Positions 1 to 6,534 are shown, counted from the first letter of the stretch. The stretch is DNA of 11,736 nucleotides from an uncultured Clostridia bacterium (GCA_946623205.1 CAMOQV010000030.1:1-11736); one strand, 5' to 3'. Numbers and translations are program-made. Notes: generated by a model not told the origin, from the letters alone.

Positions 1-32
1 CTAATCATTAACTTAAGTAATTAAGTTCATCA

Positions 33-63
33 AAAAGGAGCTCTTTTAGGGCTCCTTTTAAAT
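33..63. terminator. Intrinsic terminator of an off-window gene
   Basis: A 9-bp perfect inverted repeat (33-41 with 51-59, core AAAAGGAGC/GCTCCTTTT) encloses a 9-nt loop. T-rich sequence follows on the plus strand and a T-run also follows on the minus strand, so it could work in both directions. It sits just before the leuS promoter and most likely ends a gene to the left of the window. A second, weaker inverted repeat (10-16 with 21-27) lies immediately upstream and has no clear role. Confidence 0.75.
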
Positions 64-73
64 TTTATATTTC

Positions 74-121
74 TTGACACTTTACTTAATTATTCAAATA
101 GATATAATATATTATTATAAT
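74..121 (+). promoter_or_regulatory. AT-rich promoter region of leuS
   Basis: A perfect TTGACA lies at 74-79, but no good -10 box lies 16-18 nt after it. TATAAT occurs at 103-108 and again at 116-121. The first can pair with a weaker -35 (TTTACT, 81-86) at a 16-nt spacing. The exact promoter is therefore uncertain, but any of these choices gives a leader of only about 20-40 nt. That is too short for a T-box, which often controls aminoacyl-tRNA synthetase genes in Bacillota. Confidence 0.5.
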
Positions 122-148
122 TATTAATATATTTTGAGGCGAAAGATA

Positions 149-2575
149 ATGGATTTTAAAAAGATTGAATCAAAATGGCAAAAGAAATGGGAAGATGAAA
201 AATTGTATTCTTTCAACAAAAAGAATATAGATAACAAGTATTATGTACTTGAAATGTTCTCTTATCCATCTGGTGCAAAGTTGCACGCAGGGCACTGGTA
301 CAATTATGGGCCAAGTGATTCATATGCACGTTTTATGAGAATGCAAGGCAAGGAAATTTTCCAACCAATGGGATTTGACGCATTTGGTTTGCCTGCAGAA
401 AACTACGCAATTAAGACTGGTATACACCCACAAGATAGCACTCTTAAAAACATTGCTACAATGGAAAAGCAATTAAAAGCAATGGGAGCTTCTTTTGATT
501 GGGATTATGAAATAAAGACTTGTATGCCAGATTACTATAAATGGACACAATGGATTTTCTTGCAATTATATAAAGCAGGACTTGCATACAGAAAGAAGGC
601 TCCAGTTAACTGGTGTACATCTTGTAAGACAGTTTTAGCTAACGAACAAGTTATTGACGGCAAGTGCGAAAGATGCGGAAGCCAAGTTATTCAAAAAGAC
701 TTAACACAATGGTTCTTCAAGATTACTAATTATGCAGAAGAATTATTGCAAGATTTAGACAAGTTGGATTGGCCAGAAAAAACTAAAGCAATGCAAAAGC
801 ATTGGATTGGTAAATCAACTGGTGGCGAAATTGAATTTGAATGCGAAAGTGGAGATAAATTTAGAGTATTCACAACAAGAGCAGATACATCATTTGGTAT
901 CACATATGTTGTTTTAGCTCCAGAACATCCACTTGTAGATAAATTAACAACTAAAGAGCAAAGAGCTGCTGTTGAAGCATATAAAGAAGAATGTGCTAAA
1001 ACAAAAGAAATCGATAGATTATCTACAACTCGTGAAAAGACTGGTGTATTTACAGGAAGTTATTGTTTCAACCCAGTAAATGGTAAGAAAGTTCCAATTT
1101 GGATTGGTGATTATGTTCTTGCTTCATATGGAACTGGTGCCGTAATGGGCGTTCCTGCTCACGATGATAGAGACTATGATTTCGCTAAAAAGCATGGAAT
1201 AGATATTATAAGAGTTATTAAGAGCAAAGATGGTTCTCCAGACGATCTTCCATATTGTGAATATGGCGTATGCTGCAATTCTGGTGAATTCGATGGAATG
1301 ACAACAGAAGAAGCCAAGGTTGCCATAGTTAAAAAACTTGAAAAAGAAGGCAAGGGAGCTCTAAAGACAAATTATAGATTAAGAGACTGGTTGGTTTCTC
1401 GTCAAAGATACTGGGGATGTCCAATTCCTATTGTATATTGTGATGATTGCGGTGAAGTTCCAGTTAATGAAGCTGATTTACCAGTTAAATTACCATACAA
1501 TGTAGACTTTACACCAGATGGCGCATCTCCACTTTTAAAGTGTGAAGAATATATGAATACAGTATGTCCTAAGTGTGGAAAGCCAGCAAGAAGAGACCCA
1601 GATACAATGGATACATTCGTATGTTCAAGTTGGTATTTCTTAAGATACCCAGATGCTCATAACGATAAGATGGCTTTTGATCCAGCTATTATCAATAAGA
1701 TGTTGCCAGTAGATAAGTATATTGGTGGTGCAGAACACGCTTGTATGCACTTATTGTATGCTAGATTCTTCACAAAGGCATTAAGAGATTTAGGATACTT
1801 AAACTTTGATGAGCCATTTAAATCATTGGTTCACCAAGGAACAATTCTAGGACCAGATGGATTTAAGATGTCAAAATCTCGTGGAAACGTTGTTTCTCCA
1901 GATGATTGCATCCAAAAGTATGGTTCAGATGCATTTAGAATGTATTTGATGTTTGGTTTCTCATATATTGAGGGTGGTCCATGGAATGAAAGCGGTATCG
2001 ATTCAATCGTTAAGTTTATAGATAGAGTTGAAAGATTAGTTGTAAAGACAAAAGATGTTCAAGGTAATGATACATTTGCATCAAGAGAAAAAGAATTAAA
2101 CTTCGTAAGAAACTCAACAATTAAGAGAGTTACAGAAGACTTCAAGATTTTCTCTTTCAATACAGCTATTGCAAGAATAATGGAATATGTAAATGCTATA
2201 TATAAATATATAGATGCTGAAGAAATTAATGCTAAATTCTACAAAGATTGTATTAAAGATTTAGTATTATTGTTAGCGCCAGTTATTCCTCATACAGCAG
2301 AAGAATTCAACGAAATAATGGGTGGCACAACATCTGTATTTAATGAAGCATATCCAAAGTGCGATGAGAAAGCTTTAGTTAAGGACGAATATGAATTAGC
2401 TGTTCAAATCAACAGTAAGATTAAGGCAAAGATAGTTGTTCCTTCTAATGCATCTCAACAAGAGATTCAAGATATTGCATTAAACGATAGCCAAGTTAAA
2501 GCAGCATTAGGTGCACAAAACGTATTAAAGGTTATCGTAATACCAAAGAGACTAGTTAATATTGTTGCTAAATAG
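149..2575 (+). CDS. leuS: Leucyl-tRNA synthetase (LeuRS)
   Basis: This cytoplasmic class Ia enzyme charges tRNA-Leu with leucine using ATP. The 808-residue product has the usual bacterial LeuRS length and order. The HIGH box is HAGH (46-49), followed by the PMGFDAFGLPAE stretch. A zinc-knuckle pair (C156/C159, C173/C176) comes next. The CP1 editing domain has TTRADT (242-247), retaining the threonine that limits leucine hydrolysis in E. coli LeuRS (T252). It also has GTGAVMGVPAHD with the editing aspartate near 339. A second Cys-rich insert follows, then KMSKS (573-577), the anticodon-binding helices and the small C-terminal domain ending in KVIVIPKRLVNIV. ATG 149 is chosen because MDFKKIESKW is a normal LeuRS start and GAGG (136-139) is 9 nt upstream; an in-frame TTG at 134 would lie before that site. 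One oddity is an alanine where the editing motif usually has proline (TTRPDT). serS follows after 12 nt, so the two form an operon. Confidence 0.97.
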   Translation: MDFKKIESKWQKKWEDEKLYSFNKKNIDNKYYVLEMFSYPSGAKLHAGHWYNYGPSDSYARFMRMQGKEIFQPMGFDAFGLPAENYAIKTGIHPQDSTLKNIATMEKQLKAMGASFDWDYEIKTCMPDYYKWTQWIFLQLYKAGLAYRKKAPVNWCTSCKTVLANEQVIDGKCERCGSQVIQKDLTQWFFKITNYAEELLQDLDKLDWPEKTKAMQKHWIGKSTGGEIEFECESGDKFRVFTTRADTSFGITYVVLAPEHPLVDKLTTKEQRAAVEAYKEECAKTKEIDRLSTTREKTGVFTGSYCFNPVNGKKVPIWIGDYVLASYGTGAVMGVPAHDDRDYDFAKKHGIDIIRVIKSKDGSPDDLPYCEYGVCCNSGEFDGMTTEEAKVAIVKKLEKEGKGALKTNYRLRDWLVSRQRYWGCPIPIVYCDDCGEVPVNEADLPVKLPYNVDFTPDGASPLLKCEEYMNTVCPKCGKPARRDPDTMDTFVCSSWYFLRYPDAHNDKMAFDPAIINKMLPVDKYIGGAEHACMHLLYARFFTKALRDLGYLNFDEPFKSLVHQGTILGPDGFKMSKSRGNVVSPDDCIQKYGSDAFRMYLMFGFSYIEGGPWNESGIDSIVKFIDRVERLVVKTKDVQGNDTFASREKELNFVRNSTIKRVTEDFKIFSFNTAIARIMEYVNAIYKYIDAEEINAKFYKDCIKDLVLLLAPVIPHTAEEFNEIMGGTTSVFNEAYPKCDEKALVKDEYELAVQINSKIKAKIVVPSNASQQEIQDIALNDSQVKAALGAQNVLKVIVIPKRLVNIVAK

Positions 2576-2587
2576 GAGATATAAATC

Positions 2588-3871
2588 ATGATAGATATTA
2601 AATTAATAAGAACAAATCCAGAATTAGTAAAGGAAAACATTAAGAAGAAATTCCAAGATGAAAAGCTTCCTTTAGTTGATGAAGTAATAGATTTGGATAA
2701 TAAATTTAGAGATAGCAAAAACAGAGGCGATTATCTTCGTTCTCAAAGAAATAGCATCTCTAAGCAAATTGGTGCTTTTATGGCTAAGGGCCAAAAGGAA
2801 GAAGCAGAAAAGGCAAAAGCAGAAGTTAACAATATGGCTAAGGAATTAGCTCAATTAGAAATTGACGAAGCTAATTTGCAAGAAGAAATCAAAAAGAGAA
2901 TGATGGTTATTCCAAACATTATTGATGCTTCAGTTCCAATCGGTAAAGATGATTCTGAAAATGTTGAAAATGAAAAATTTGGAGATCCAGTTGTCCCAGA
3001 TTTCGAAATTCCATATCACGTAGATATTATGGAAAGTTTAAATGGTATTGATTTAGATAGCGCTAGAAGAACAAGCGGTAATGGTTTCTATTATCTAAAA
3101 GGAGACATTGCTAGATTACATAGTGCAATTCTATCTTATGCAAGAGACTTTATGATTGATAGAGGATTTACATATTATATTCCTCCATTTATGATTCACT
3201 CAAGCGTTGTTAACGGCGTTATGAGCTTTAAAGAAATGGAAAACATGATGTATAAGATTGAAGGTGAAGATTTATACCTAATTGGTACATCTGAACACTC
3301 AATGATTGGTAAGTTCATGGATACATTATCTCCAGAAGAAGAATTACCATATTGTTTAACAAGCTATTCTCCATGCTTTAGAAAAGAAGTAGGAGCTCAT
3401 GGTATTGAAGAAAGAGGTGTATATAGAATTCACCAATTCGAAAAGCAAGAAATGATCGTTGTTTGTAAGCCAGAAGATAGTATGAAATACTATGACTTAT
3501 TATGGCAAACATCTGTAGCTTTCTTCAGATCTTTAGATATCCCAGTAAGAACACTAGAGTGTTGTTCAGGTGATTTAGCAGATCTAAAAGTAAAGAGCTG
3601 TGATGTTGAAGCTTGGTCTCCAAGACAAAAGAAATACTTCGAAGTAGGTAGCTGTTCTAACTTAGGAGATGCTCAAGCAAGAAGATTAGGAATTAGAATA
3701 AAGAGCAAAGATAATGGTAATTATTTTGCTCATACTCTAAATAACACAGTTGTTGCTCCACCAAGAATGTTAATTGCATTCTTAGAGAACAATCTAAATG
3801 CCGATGGCTCAATCAATATTCCAAAACCATTACAAATGTATATGGGCGGCAAAACAAAGATAACAAAATAA
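2588..3871 (+). CDS. serS: Seryl-tRNA synthetase (SerRS)
   Basis: This class II synthetase charges tRNA-Ser with serine and is a cytoplasmic homodimer. The 427-residue product begins with the characteristic MIDIKLIRTNPELVKENI. It has an N-terminal helical hairpin (about 40-107, rich in K/E/A heptads) that in this family grips the long variable arm of tRNA-Ser. The catalytic domain follows. The serine-binding TxE motif is TSE (234-236), motif 2 is CFRKEVGAHG (263-272) and leads into YRIHQFEKQE, and motif 3 contains NNTVVAPPR with its arginine at 393. Bacterial SerRS more often has TAE, and GSGLAVGRT-like sequence in motif 3, so this is a variant subtype; the key T, E and R residues remain. AGGAG (2574-2578) overlaps the leuS stop codon and lies 9 nt before the ATG, so translation is probably coupled. 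A strong terminator follows the gene. A tRNA-Ser gene lies further right at 5641. Confidence 0.96.
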   Translation: MIDIKLIRTNPELVKENIKKKFQDEKLPLVDEVIDLDNKFRDSKNRGDYLRSQRNSISKQIGAFMAKGQKEEAEKAKAEVNNMAKELAQLEIDEANLQEEIKKRMMVIPNIIDASVPIGKDDSENVENEKFGDPVVPDFEIPYHVDIMESLNGIDLDSARRTSGNGFYYLKGDIARLHSAILSYARDFMIDRGFTYYIPPFMIHSSVVNGVMSFKEMENMMYKIEGEDLYLIGTSEHSMIGKFMDTLSPEEELPYCLTSYSPCFRKEVGAHGIEERGVYRIHQFEKQEMIVVCKPEDSMKYYDLLWQTSVAFFRSLDIPVRTLECCSGDLADLKVKSCDVEAWSPRQKKYFEVGSCSNLGDAQARRLGIRIKSKDNGNYFAHTLNNTVVAPPRMLIAFLENNLNADGSINIPKPLQMYMGGKTKITK

Positions 3872-3878
3872 AATCATT

Positions 3879-3905
3879 AAAGGCTGCTACGATGGCAGCC
3901 TTTTT
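3879..3905 (+). terminator. Intrinsic terminator of the leuS-serS operon
   Basis: A perfect 9-bp stem (3879-3887 with 3895-3903, core GGCTGC/GCAGCC) has a 7-nt loop and ends in five T. It begins 7 nt after the serS stop. The next gene starts only 8 nt after the T-run. Confidence 0.92.
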
Positions 3906-3913
3906 GAATAACA

Positions 3914-4816
3914 ATGAAACAAAAATTAGCTAAAAACAAAAATAGAATATGGGAATTAGATTTCATTAGAGGCCTTTGTGTGCTTTTGATGATATTTGAC
4001 CATACTTTGTATGACATTGCAGATATCTTTGGGAAAAGCTGGTATGAAGCAGCTGTTGCCGCAGGAAAGAACAATGCAGAGTTTTTGTATAATATTTGGC
4101 AAGCTGCAAGGACATATTACTTCGGGTCAACTCAATCTACATTCTGGGGCGTTTTGTCGTCAGGATCGCCTATTAGGGCCTTTGTAGAGCCTATGGTTGT
4201 GGTTATATTCGCAATAGTCTGTGGAATATCATGCTCATTTTCAAGAAGTAATCTAAAAAGAGGAATTGAACTTGGCATATTTGCAATATTAATTACTGTT
4301 GTTACAAGATTAATAGATGAGAGCATGATGATTACATTTGGCGTTTTCCAAATGTTTACTGTTGCAATTTTGTTTTGGTGCTTAATAGATTTTATTTGTA
4401 GGCACGACAAAATTAAAACAGCTATGACTTGTGGTATAATTGGCGTTATTATGCTTATTATTAATCATTGTTTATTAAACATTTGGCTTTTAGATCAACA
4501 AGCATTCTCAACAAATTCAAATGGATTCTTCTTGGGATATTTTATGTTAGGTGTAAATAAGATTCCTTCAGCAGATTATCAACCAATATTCCCATATGTT
4601 GCATGGATGCTTATTGGTGCATCATTAGGCCCAATTATTTATATGAATAAAAAATCGTTGCTTCCACATCTTGGAAAATATGATTGGTATGAACCAGTTA
4701 ATTTCTGGGGTAGAAGTGCAATGTGGGTATATGTTGCCCATCAAATAGTAATAGGGCTGATATTGGGGCTTATAAGCGTAATATTCTTAACACCTGGAGA
4801 TTTTGTAATAATATAA
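3914..4816 (+). CDS. DUF1624/HGSNAT-like membrane acyltransferase
   Basis: This is an integral membrane protein of 300 residues. The N-terminal RIWELDFIRGLCVLLMIFDH (11-30) and the later GISCSFSRSNLKRG (about 104-117) match the heparan-alpha-glucosaminide N-acetyltransferase catalytic family (DUF1624). That family is related to YeiB-like acyltransferases, which are thought to move acyl groups across the membrane. The Asp-His pair at 29-30, at the end of the first membrane helix, is the best candidate functional site. About eight hydrophobic segments are visible, near 17-36, 89-109, 117-133, 139-160, 168-190, 205-215, 226-246 and 270-295. The real substrate is unknown; bacterial members may modify cell-envelope glycans (inference). 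No Shine-Dalgarno sequence precedes the ATG, which lies 8 nt after the serS terminator, and no clear own promoter is seen. Expression may rely on read-through. It is convergent with the next gene. Confidence 0.85.
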   Translation: MKQKLAKNKNRIWELDFIRGLCVLLMIFDHTLYDIADIFGKSWYEAAVAAGKNNAEFLYNIWQAARTYYFGSTQSTFWGVLSSGSPIRAFVEPMVVVIFAIVCGISCSFSRSNLKRGIELGIFAILITVVTRLIDESMMITFGVFQMFTVAILFWCLIDFICRHDKIKTAMTCGIIGVIMLIINHCLLNIWLLDQQAFSTNSNGFFLGYFMLGVNKIPSADYQPIFPYVAWMLIGASLGPIIYMNKKSLLPHLGKYDWYEPVNFWGRSAMWVYVAHQIVIGLILGLISVIFLTPGDFVII

Positions 4817-4821
4817 AAAAT

Positions 4822-4848
4822 ACCGCTACATCGAATTGATATAGCGGT
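4822..4848. terminator. Shared bidirectional terminator (convergent genes)
   Basis: An 11-bp stem with one C-A mismatch (4822-4832 with 4838-4848, core ACCGCTA/TAGCGGT) has a 5-nt GAATT loop. On the minus strand it is followed by a run of six T (4815-4820 read in reverse); on the plus strand the tract is weaker (TTATTAATT). It lies 5 nt after the stop of the acyltransferase gene and 6 nt after the stop of the minus-strand zinc-ribbon gene, so it probably serves both. Confidence 0.8.
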
Positions 4849-4854
4849 TATTAA

Positions 4855-5454
4855 TTAATCATCGTCGTTGTCGTCTTTTAATTTTCTCTTACGAGCTTCG
4901 ACTTCGTCTTCCTCATCGTCTGCTAAGAAATCGTTTGGATCAATCTTGATGTTTTTGTATTCTTTATCAAATTCATCTTCTTCGACTTCATCGTATTCTT
5001 CAAGTTCTTCTTCTGGCTCTTCTTCTTCGAATTCGCCTTCAAGTTCTTTGTTTAGAAGTTCTTCTTCTTCGTTTGGTACTTCATCTTCGTCATCGATTAG
5101 ATCATCTTCTTGGTATGTAGATGTATCGTCATCGAAGCTTTCATCAATATCGCCTTCTTCTTCCTCGATTGCATCATCAAGAGAAATGACATCATCGTCT
5201 TTATCTAGCTTGATAATTGGTCCTTCGCTTGTATCATCATCGCTTTGGCCCTTATTAGCACGCTTTTCTAAACACTCCGCACAATATTTTTCCCCCGGTT
5301 CTACAAAGTTTTGATTACAAAGAGGGCAAATCTCTTCTTCCTCTTCTTCGAAAAAGTCGCTATTACTCAATTGCGCCTTACATACTTCACATAAGTCTTC
5401 ATCTTCTTTAATGTAATTTAATTCACATCTAGGACATATCTTATATTTTGGCAT
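4855..5454 (-). CDS. Twin zinc-ribbon protein with long acidic tail
   Basis: This is a 199-residue protein of unknown function. Two four-cysteine modules with identical spacing (C7-C10...C22-C25 and C43-C46...C58-C61, CxxC-x11-CxxC) look like tandem zinc ribbons that arose by duplication. The first has the CPRCELNYI signature found at the N-terminus of various clostridial proteins (recalled family knowledge, not checked). From about residue 70 to the end the protein is dominated by Asp and Glu, probably disordered, with a short basic patch RKRK (about 189-192) just before a terminal D-rich end. No catalytic domain follows the ribbons. Such architecture could suit a protein that binds RNA polymerase, ribosomes or basic proteins, but this is inference. 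The ATG is supported by GAGGTG 4 nt upstream (5459-5464 on the plus strand) and a good promoter. The gene stands alone and shares a terminator with its convergent neighbour. Confidence 0.88.
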   Translation of the reverse strand: MPKYKICPRCELNYIKEDEDLCEVCKAQLSNSDFFEEEEEEICPLCNQNFVEPGEKYCAECLEKRANKGQSDDDTSEGPIIKLDKDDDVISLDDAIEEEEGDIDESFDDDTSTYQEDDLIDDEDEVPNEEEELLNKELEGEFEEEEPEEELEEYDEVEEDEFDKEYKNIKIDPNDFLADDEEDEVEARKRKLKDDNDDD

Positions 5455-5487
5455 CTTACACCTCGACTATTATTACTTTGTGCTTGC

Positions 5488-5516
5488 ATTATATACGCAT
5501 ATTGAATAAATGTAAA
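5488..5516 (-). promoter_or_regulatory. Sigma-A-type promoter of the zinc-ribbon gene
   Basis: On the minus strand, TTTACA (plus 5511-5516) and TATAAT (plus 5488-5493) are separated by exactly 17 nt. Transcription would start near 5481, giving a leader of about 27 nt that includes the GAGGTG ribosome binding site. Confidence 0.8.
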
Positions 5517-5597
5517 TACCCATTTTTAAATTTTTCGCTATTTTAATATTTAATTACGCGCGCAAAGGCCATTATGTGAAATATACATAAATTACCC

Positions 5598-5627
5598 TTG
5601 ACAACAATTAAAAATATACTTTATAAT
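5598..5627 (+). promoter_or_regulatory. Promoter of tRNA-Ser
   Basis: Consensus TTGACA (5598-5603) and TATAAT (5622-5627) are separated by 18 nt. The predicted start near 5634 leaves a short 5' leader before the mature tRNA end at 5641. It is the strongest-looking promoter in the window, as expected for a stable RNA gene. It is divergent from the zinc-ribbon promoter about 80 nt to the left. Confidence 0.85.
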
Positions 5628-5640
5628 TGCATTACGACTT

Positions 5641-5728
5641 GGAGGAATGGCTGAGTGGTTGAAGGCGGCGGTCTTGAAAACCGTTGAAGTGAGAGCTTCC
5701 TGGGGTTCGAATCCCTATTCCTCCGCCA
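5641..5728 (+). tRNA. tRNA-Ser (anticodon UGA)
   Basis: The full cloverleaf can be drawn. The acceptor stem is 5641-5647 with 5718-5724, and G is the discriminator, as usual for serine tRNAs. The anticodon stem is 5668-5672 with 5680-5684, with loop CTTGAAA and anticodon TGA at 5675-5677. The T stem is 5701-5705 with 5713-5717, with loop TTCGAAT. A long variable arm (5686-5690 with 5695-5699, loop GAGA) is the class II feature that SerRS reads. CCA is encoded at 5726-5728. It would decode UCA and probably other UCN codons. No terminator follows until the hairpin at 5826. Confidence 0.98.
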
Positions 5729-5745
5729 CAAAAGTGGGTTCGCTA

Positions 5746-5773
5746 TTGCGGATTTGCTAATATGTGCTATAAT
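5746..5773 (+). promoter_or_regulatory. Extended -10 promoter upstream of the structured RNA and DUF3800 gene
   Basis: TGCTATAAT (5765-5773) is a perfect -10 box with the TGn extension. A poor -35 (TTGCGG, 5746-5751) lies 16 nt upstream, which an extended -10 can tolerate. The predicted start near 5780 coincides with the base of the first hairpin of the downstream RNA. Confidence 0.6.
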
Positions 5774-5779
5774 ATCAGT

Positions 5780-5848
5780 AAGGGAAACCTTATTTTTGGG
5801 CTGGCGAAAGTCTTGGTCCACCAACAGCGAGAGATAGTCTCGCTTTTA
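5780..5848 (+). ncRNA. Candidate structured leader or small RNA upstream of the DUF3800 gene
   Basis: Transcription from the extended -10 box would give about 70 nt with three hairpins. The first (5779-5783 with 5788-5792, extendable with weaker pairs to 5777/5794) is closed by a GAAA tetraloop. The second (5798-5805 with 5810-5819, two-nt bulge, three wobble pairs) also has a GAAA loop. The third is the terminator at 5826-5844. An alternative fold exists: TTGG (5813-5816) can pair with CCAA (5821-5824), which would disrupt the second hairpin. I do not recognise a known riboswitch or RNA family. It may be a cis-acting attenuating leader of the DUF3800 gene, an independent small RNA, or simply the trailer of the tRNA transcript. 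Confidence 0.4.
5826..5847 (+). terminator. Intrinsic terminator or attenuator before the DUF3800 gene
   Basis: A perfect 7-bp stem (5826-5832 with 5838-5844, AGCGAGA/TCTCGCT) with a 5-nt loop is followed by TTTTATTATTT. It ends 7 nt before the ribosome binding site of the next gene. It can stop both the tRNA transcript and the short RNA, and the DUF3800 gene would then be reached only by read-through. Confidence 0.75.
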
Positions 5849-5865
5849 TTATTTAGGAGCTATTT

Positions 5866-6519
5866 TTGAGTAAAGTAATTAGTGCATTTATTGATGAATC
5901 TGGTGATTTCGGCTTTCGTGGGGATGCATCTAGGTTTTATTTAATAACATTTGTATTACATGACCAATCTATAGATTTAACCTCATATTTAAATAAGATA
6001 AAAAATAAGCCAACGTTTCATGCTGGTCCTATAATTAGGCGCGAGAAGCCATTTGATAATGTATCGCTAGAAGAAAGGAAGAAACTATTCCAAAGTATTT
6101 TTATGTTCACACAAATAATACCAATCAGAGTAAAGACATTTTTTTATAACAAAAAGGAATTCGAGGGCGACATATTGAAAATTAAAGCAAGAATGACGCG
6201 AGATATCTATGACTTTTTTCAAAATCACTTAGACTATTTCGGGGAGGCGAAACTGCTAATATATTATGATAATGGGCAACACTTAATAACAAGTATTATT
6301 AATTCAGCGTTAGCAATTACGGGTTTAGACTTCGAATTTAAGCAAGAGGTGCATCCTGAAAATTATAGATTATTCCAAGTAGCAGATTTTGTATCAACAG
6401 TTAGGTTGTTAGAGCATAAAATGTCAACTATAGGATTGTCTGAATCTGAAAAGATATTCATTGATAAGCGACATTTAAAGAACGTGTATTTAAGAGCGTT
6501 AAAGAAGAAAGAACTATAA
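5866..6519 (+). CDS. DUF3800 domain protein, predicted RNase H-like fold
   Basis: The 217-residue product has the diagnostic DUF3800 start FIDESGDFGF (8-17). It also has a central IYYDNGQ with Asp at 135 and a C-terminal QVADFVSTVRLLE with Asp at 174. The family is thought to have an RNase H-like fold. D10/E11, D135 and D174 are the natural candidates for a metal-binding acidic cluster, and all are present, so it looks intact. Its biochemical role is not established, and members are scattered among accessory genes. The start is TTG at 5866, chosen because AGGAG (5855-5859) is 6 nt upstream and the reading gives the family's usual N-terminus. It lies just after a tRNA 3' end and a hairpin terminator, a common site for acquired genes. 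I see no repeat of the tRNA end downstream and no integrase. Confidence 0.9.
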   Translation: MSKVISAFIDESGDFGFRGDASRFYLITFVLHDQSIDLTSYLNKIKNKPTFHAGPIIRREKPFDNVSLEERKKLFQSIFMFTQIIPIRVKTFFYNKKEFEGDILKIKARMTRDIYDFFQNHLDYFGEAKLLIYYDNGQHLITSIINSALAITGLDFEFKQEVHPENYRLFQVADFVSTVRLLEHKMSTIGLSESEKIFIDKRHLKNVYLRALKKKEL

Positions 6520-6534
6520 TATAGTATTATTTGT

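Noticed and set aside
10..27. Inverted repeat AACTTAA...TTAAGTT
   Set aside because: An AT-only 7-bp hairpin with a 4-nt loop is expected by chance in such AT-rich DNA and has no T-run or neighbouring function.
134..148. TTG start for leuS at 134
   Set aside because: The extra residues MRRKI are not a normal LeuRS start, and the GAGG site (136-139) lies inside them and at the right distance for ATG 149.
1..148. T-box or other riboswitch ahead of leuS
   Set aside because: Too little space, and no T-box consensus; the only strong hairpin is an ordinary terminator before the promoter.
2467..4410. Short minus-strand frames opposite serS and the acyltransferase gene (2467-2718, 3877-4074, 4132-4410)
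   Set aside because: They overlap strong conserved genes on the other strand, lack ribosome binding sites and show no recognisable protein features.
4868..5314. 148-residue plus-strand frame made almost entirely of serine
   Set aside because: It is the antisense shadow of the Glu/Asp-rich tail of the zinc-ribbon gene (GAA/GAT codons read as TTC/ATC and TCT/TCA-type in another frame).
5621..5824. 67-residue minus-strand reading frame over the tRNA gene
   Set aside because: The WRRNRDSNPRK-like peptide is the well-known false translation of an antisense tRNA gene; the tRNA explains the sequence.
5779..5850. Hammerhead ribozyme, SRP RNA, tmRNA or CRISPR element in the structured RNA
   Set aside because: GAAA loops are present, but the conserved CUGANGA core of hammerheads, the SRP GGAAG-type loop, a tmRNA tag frame and repeat units are all missing.
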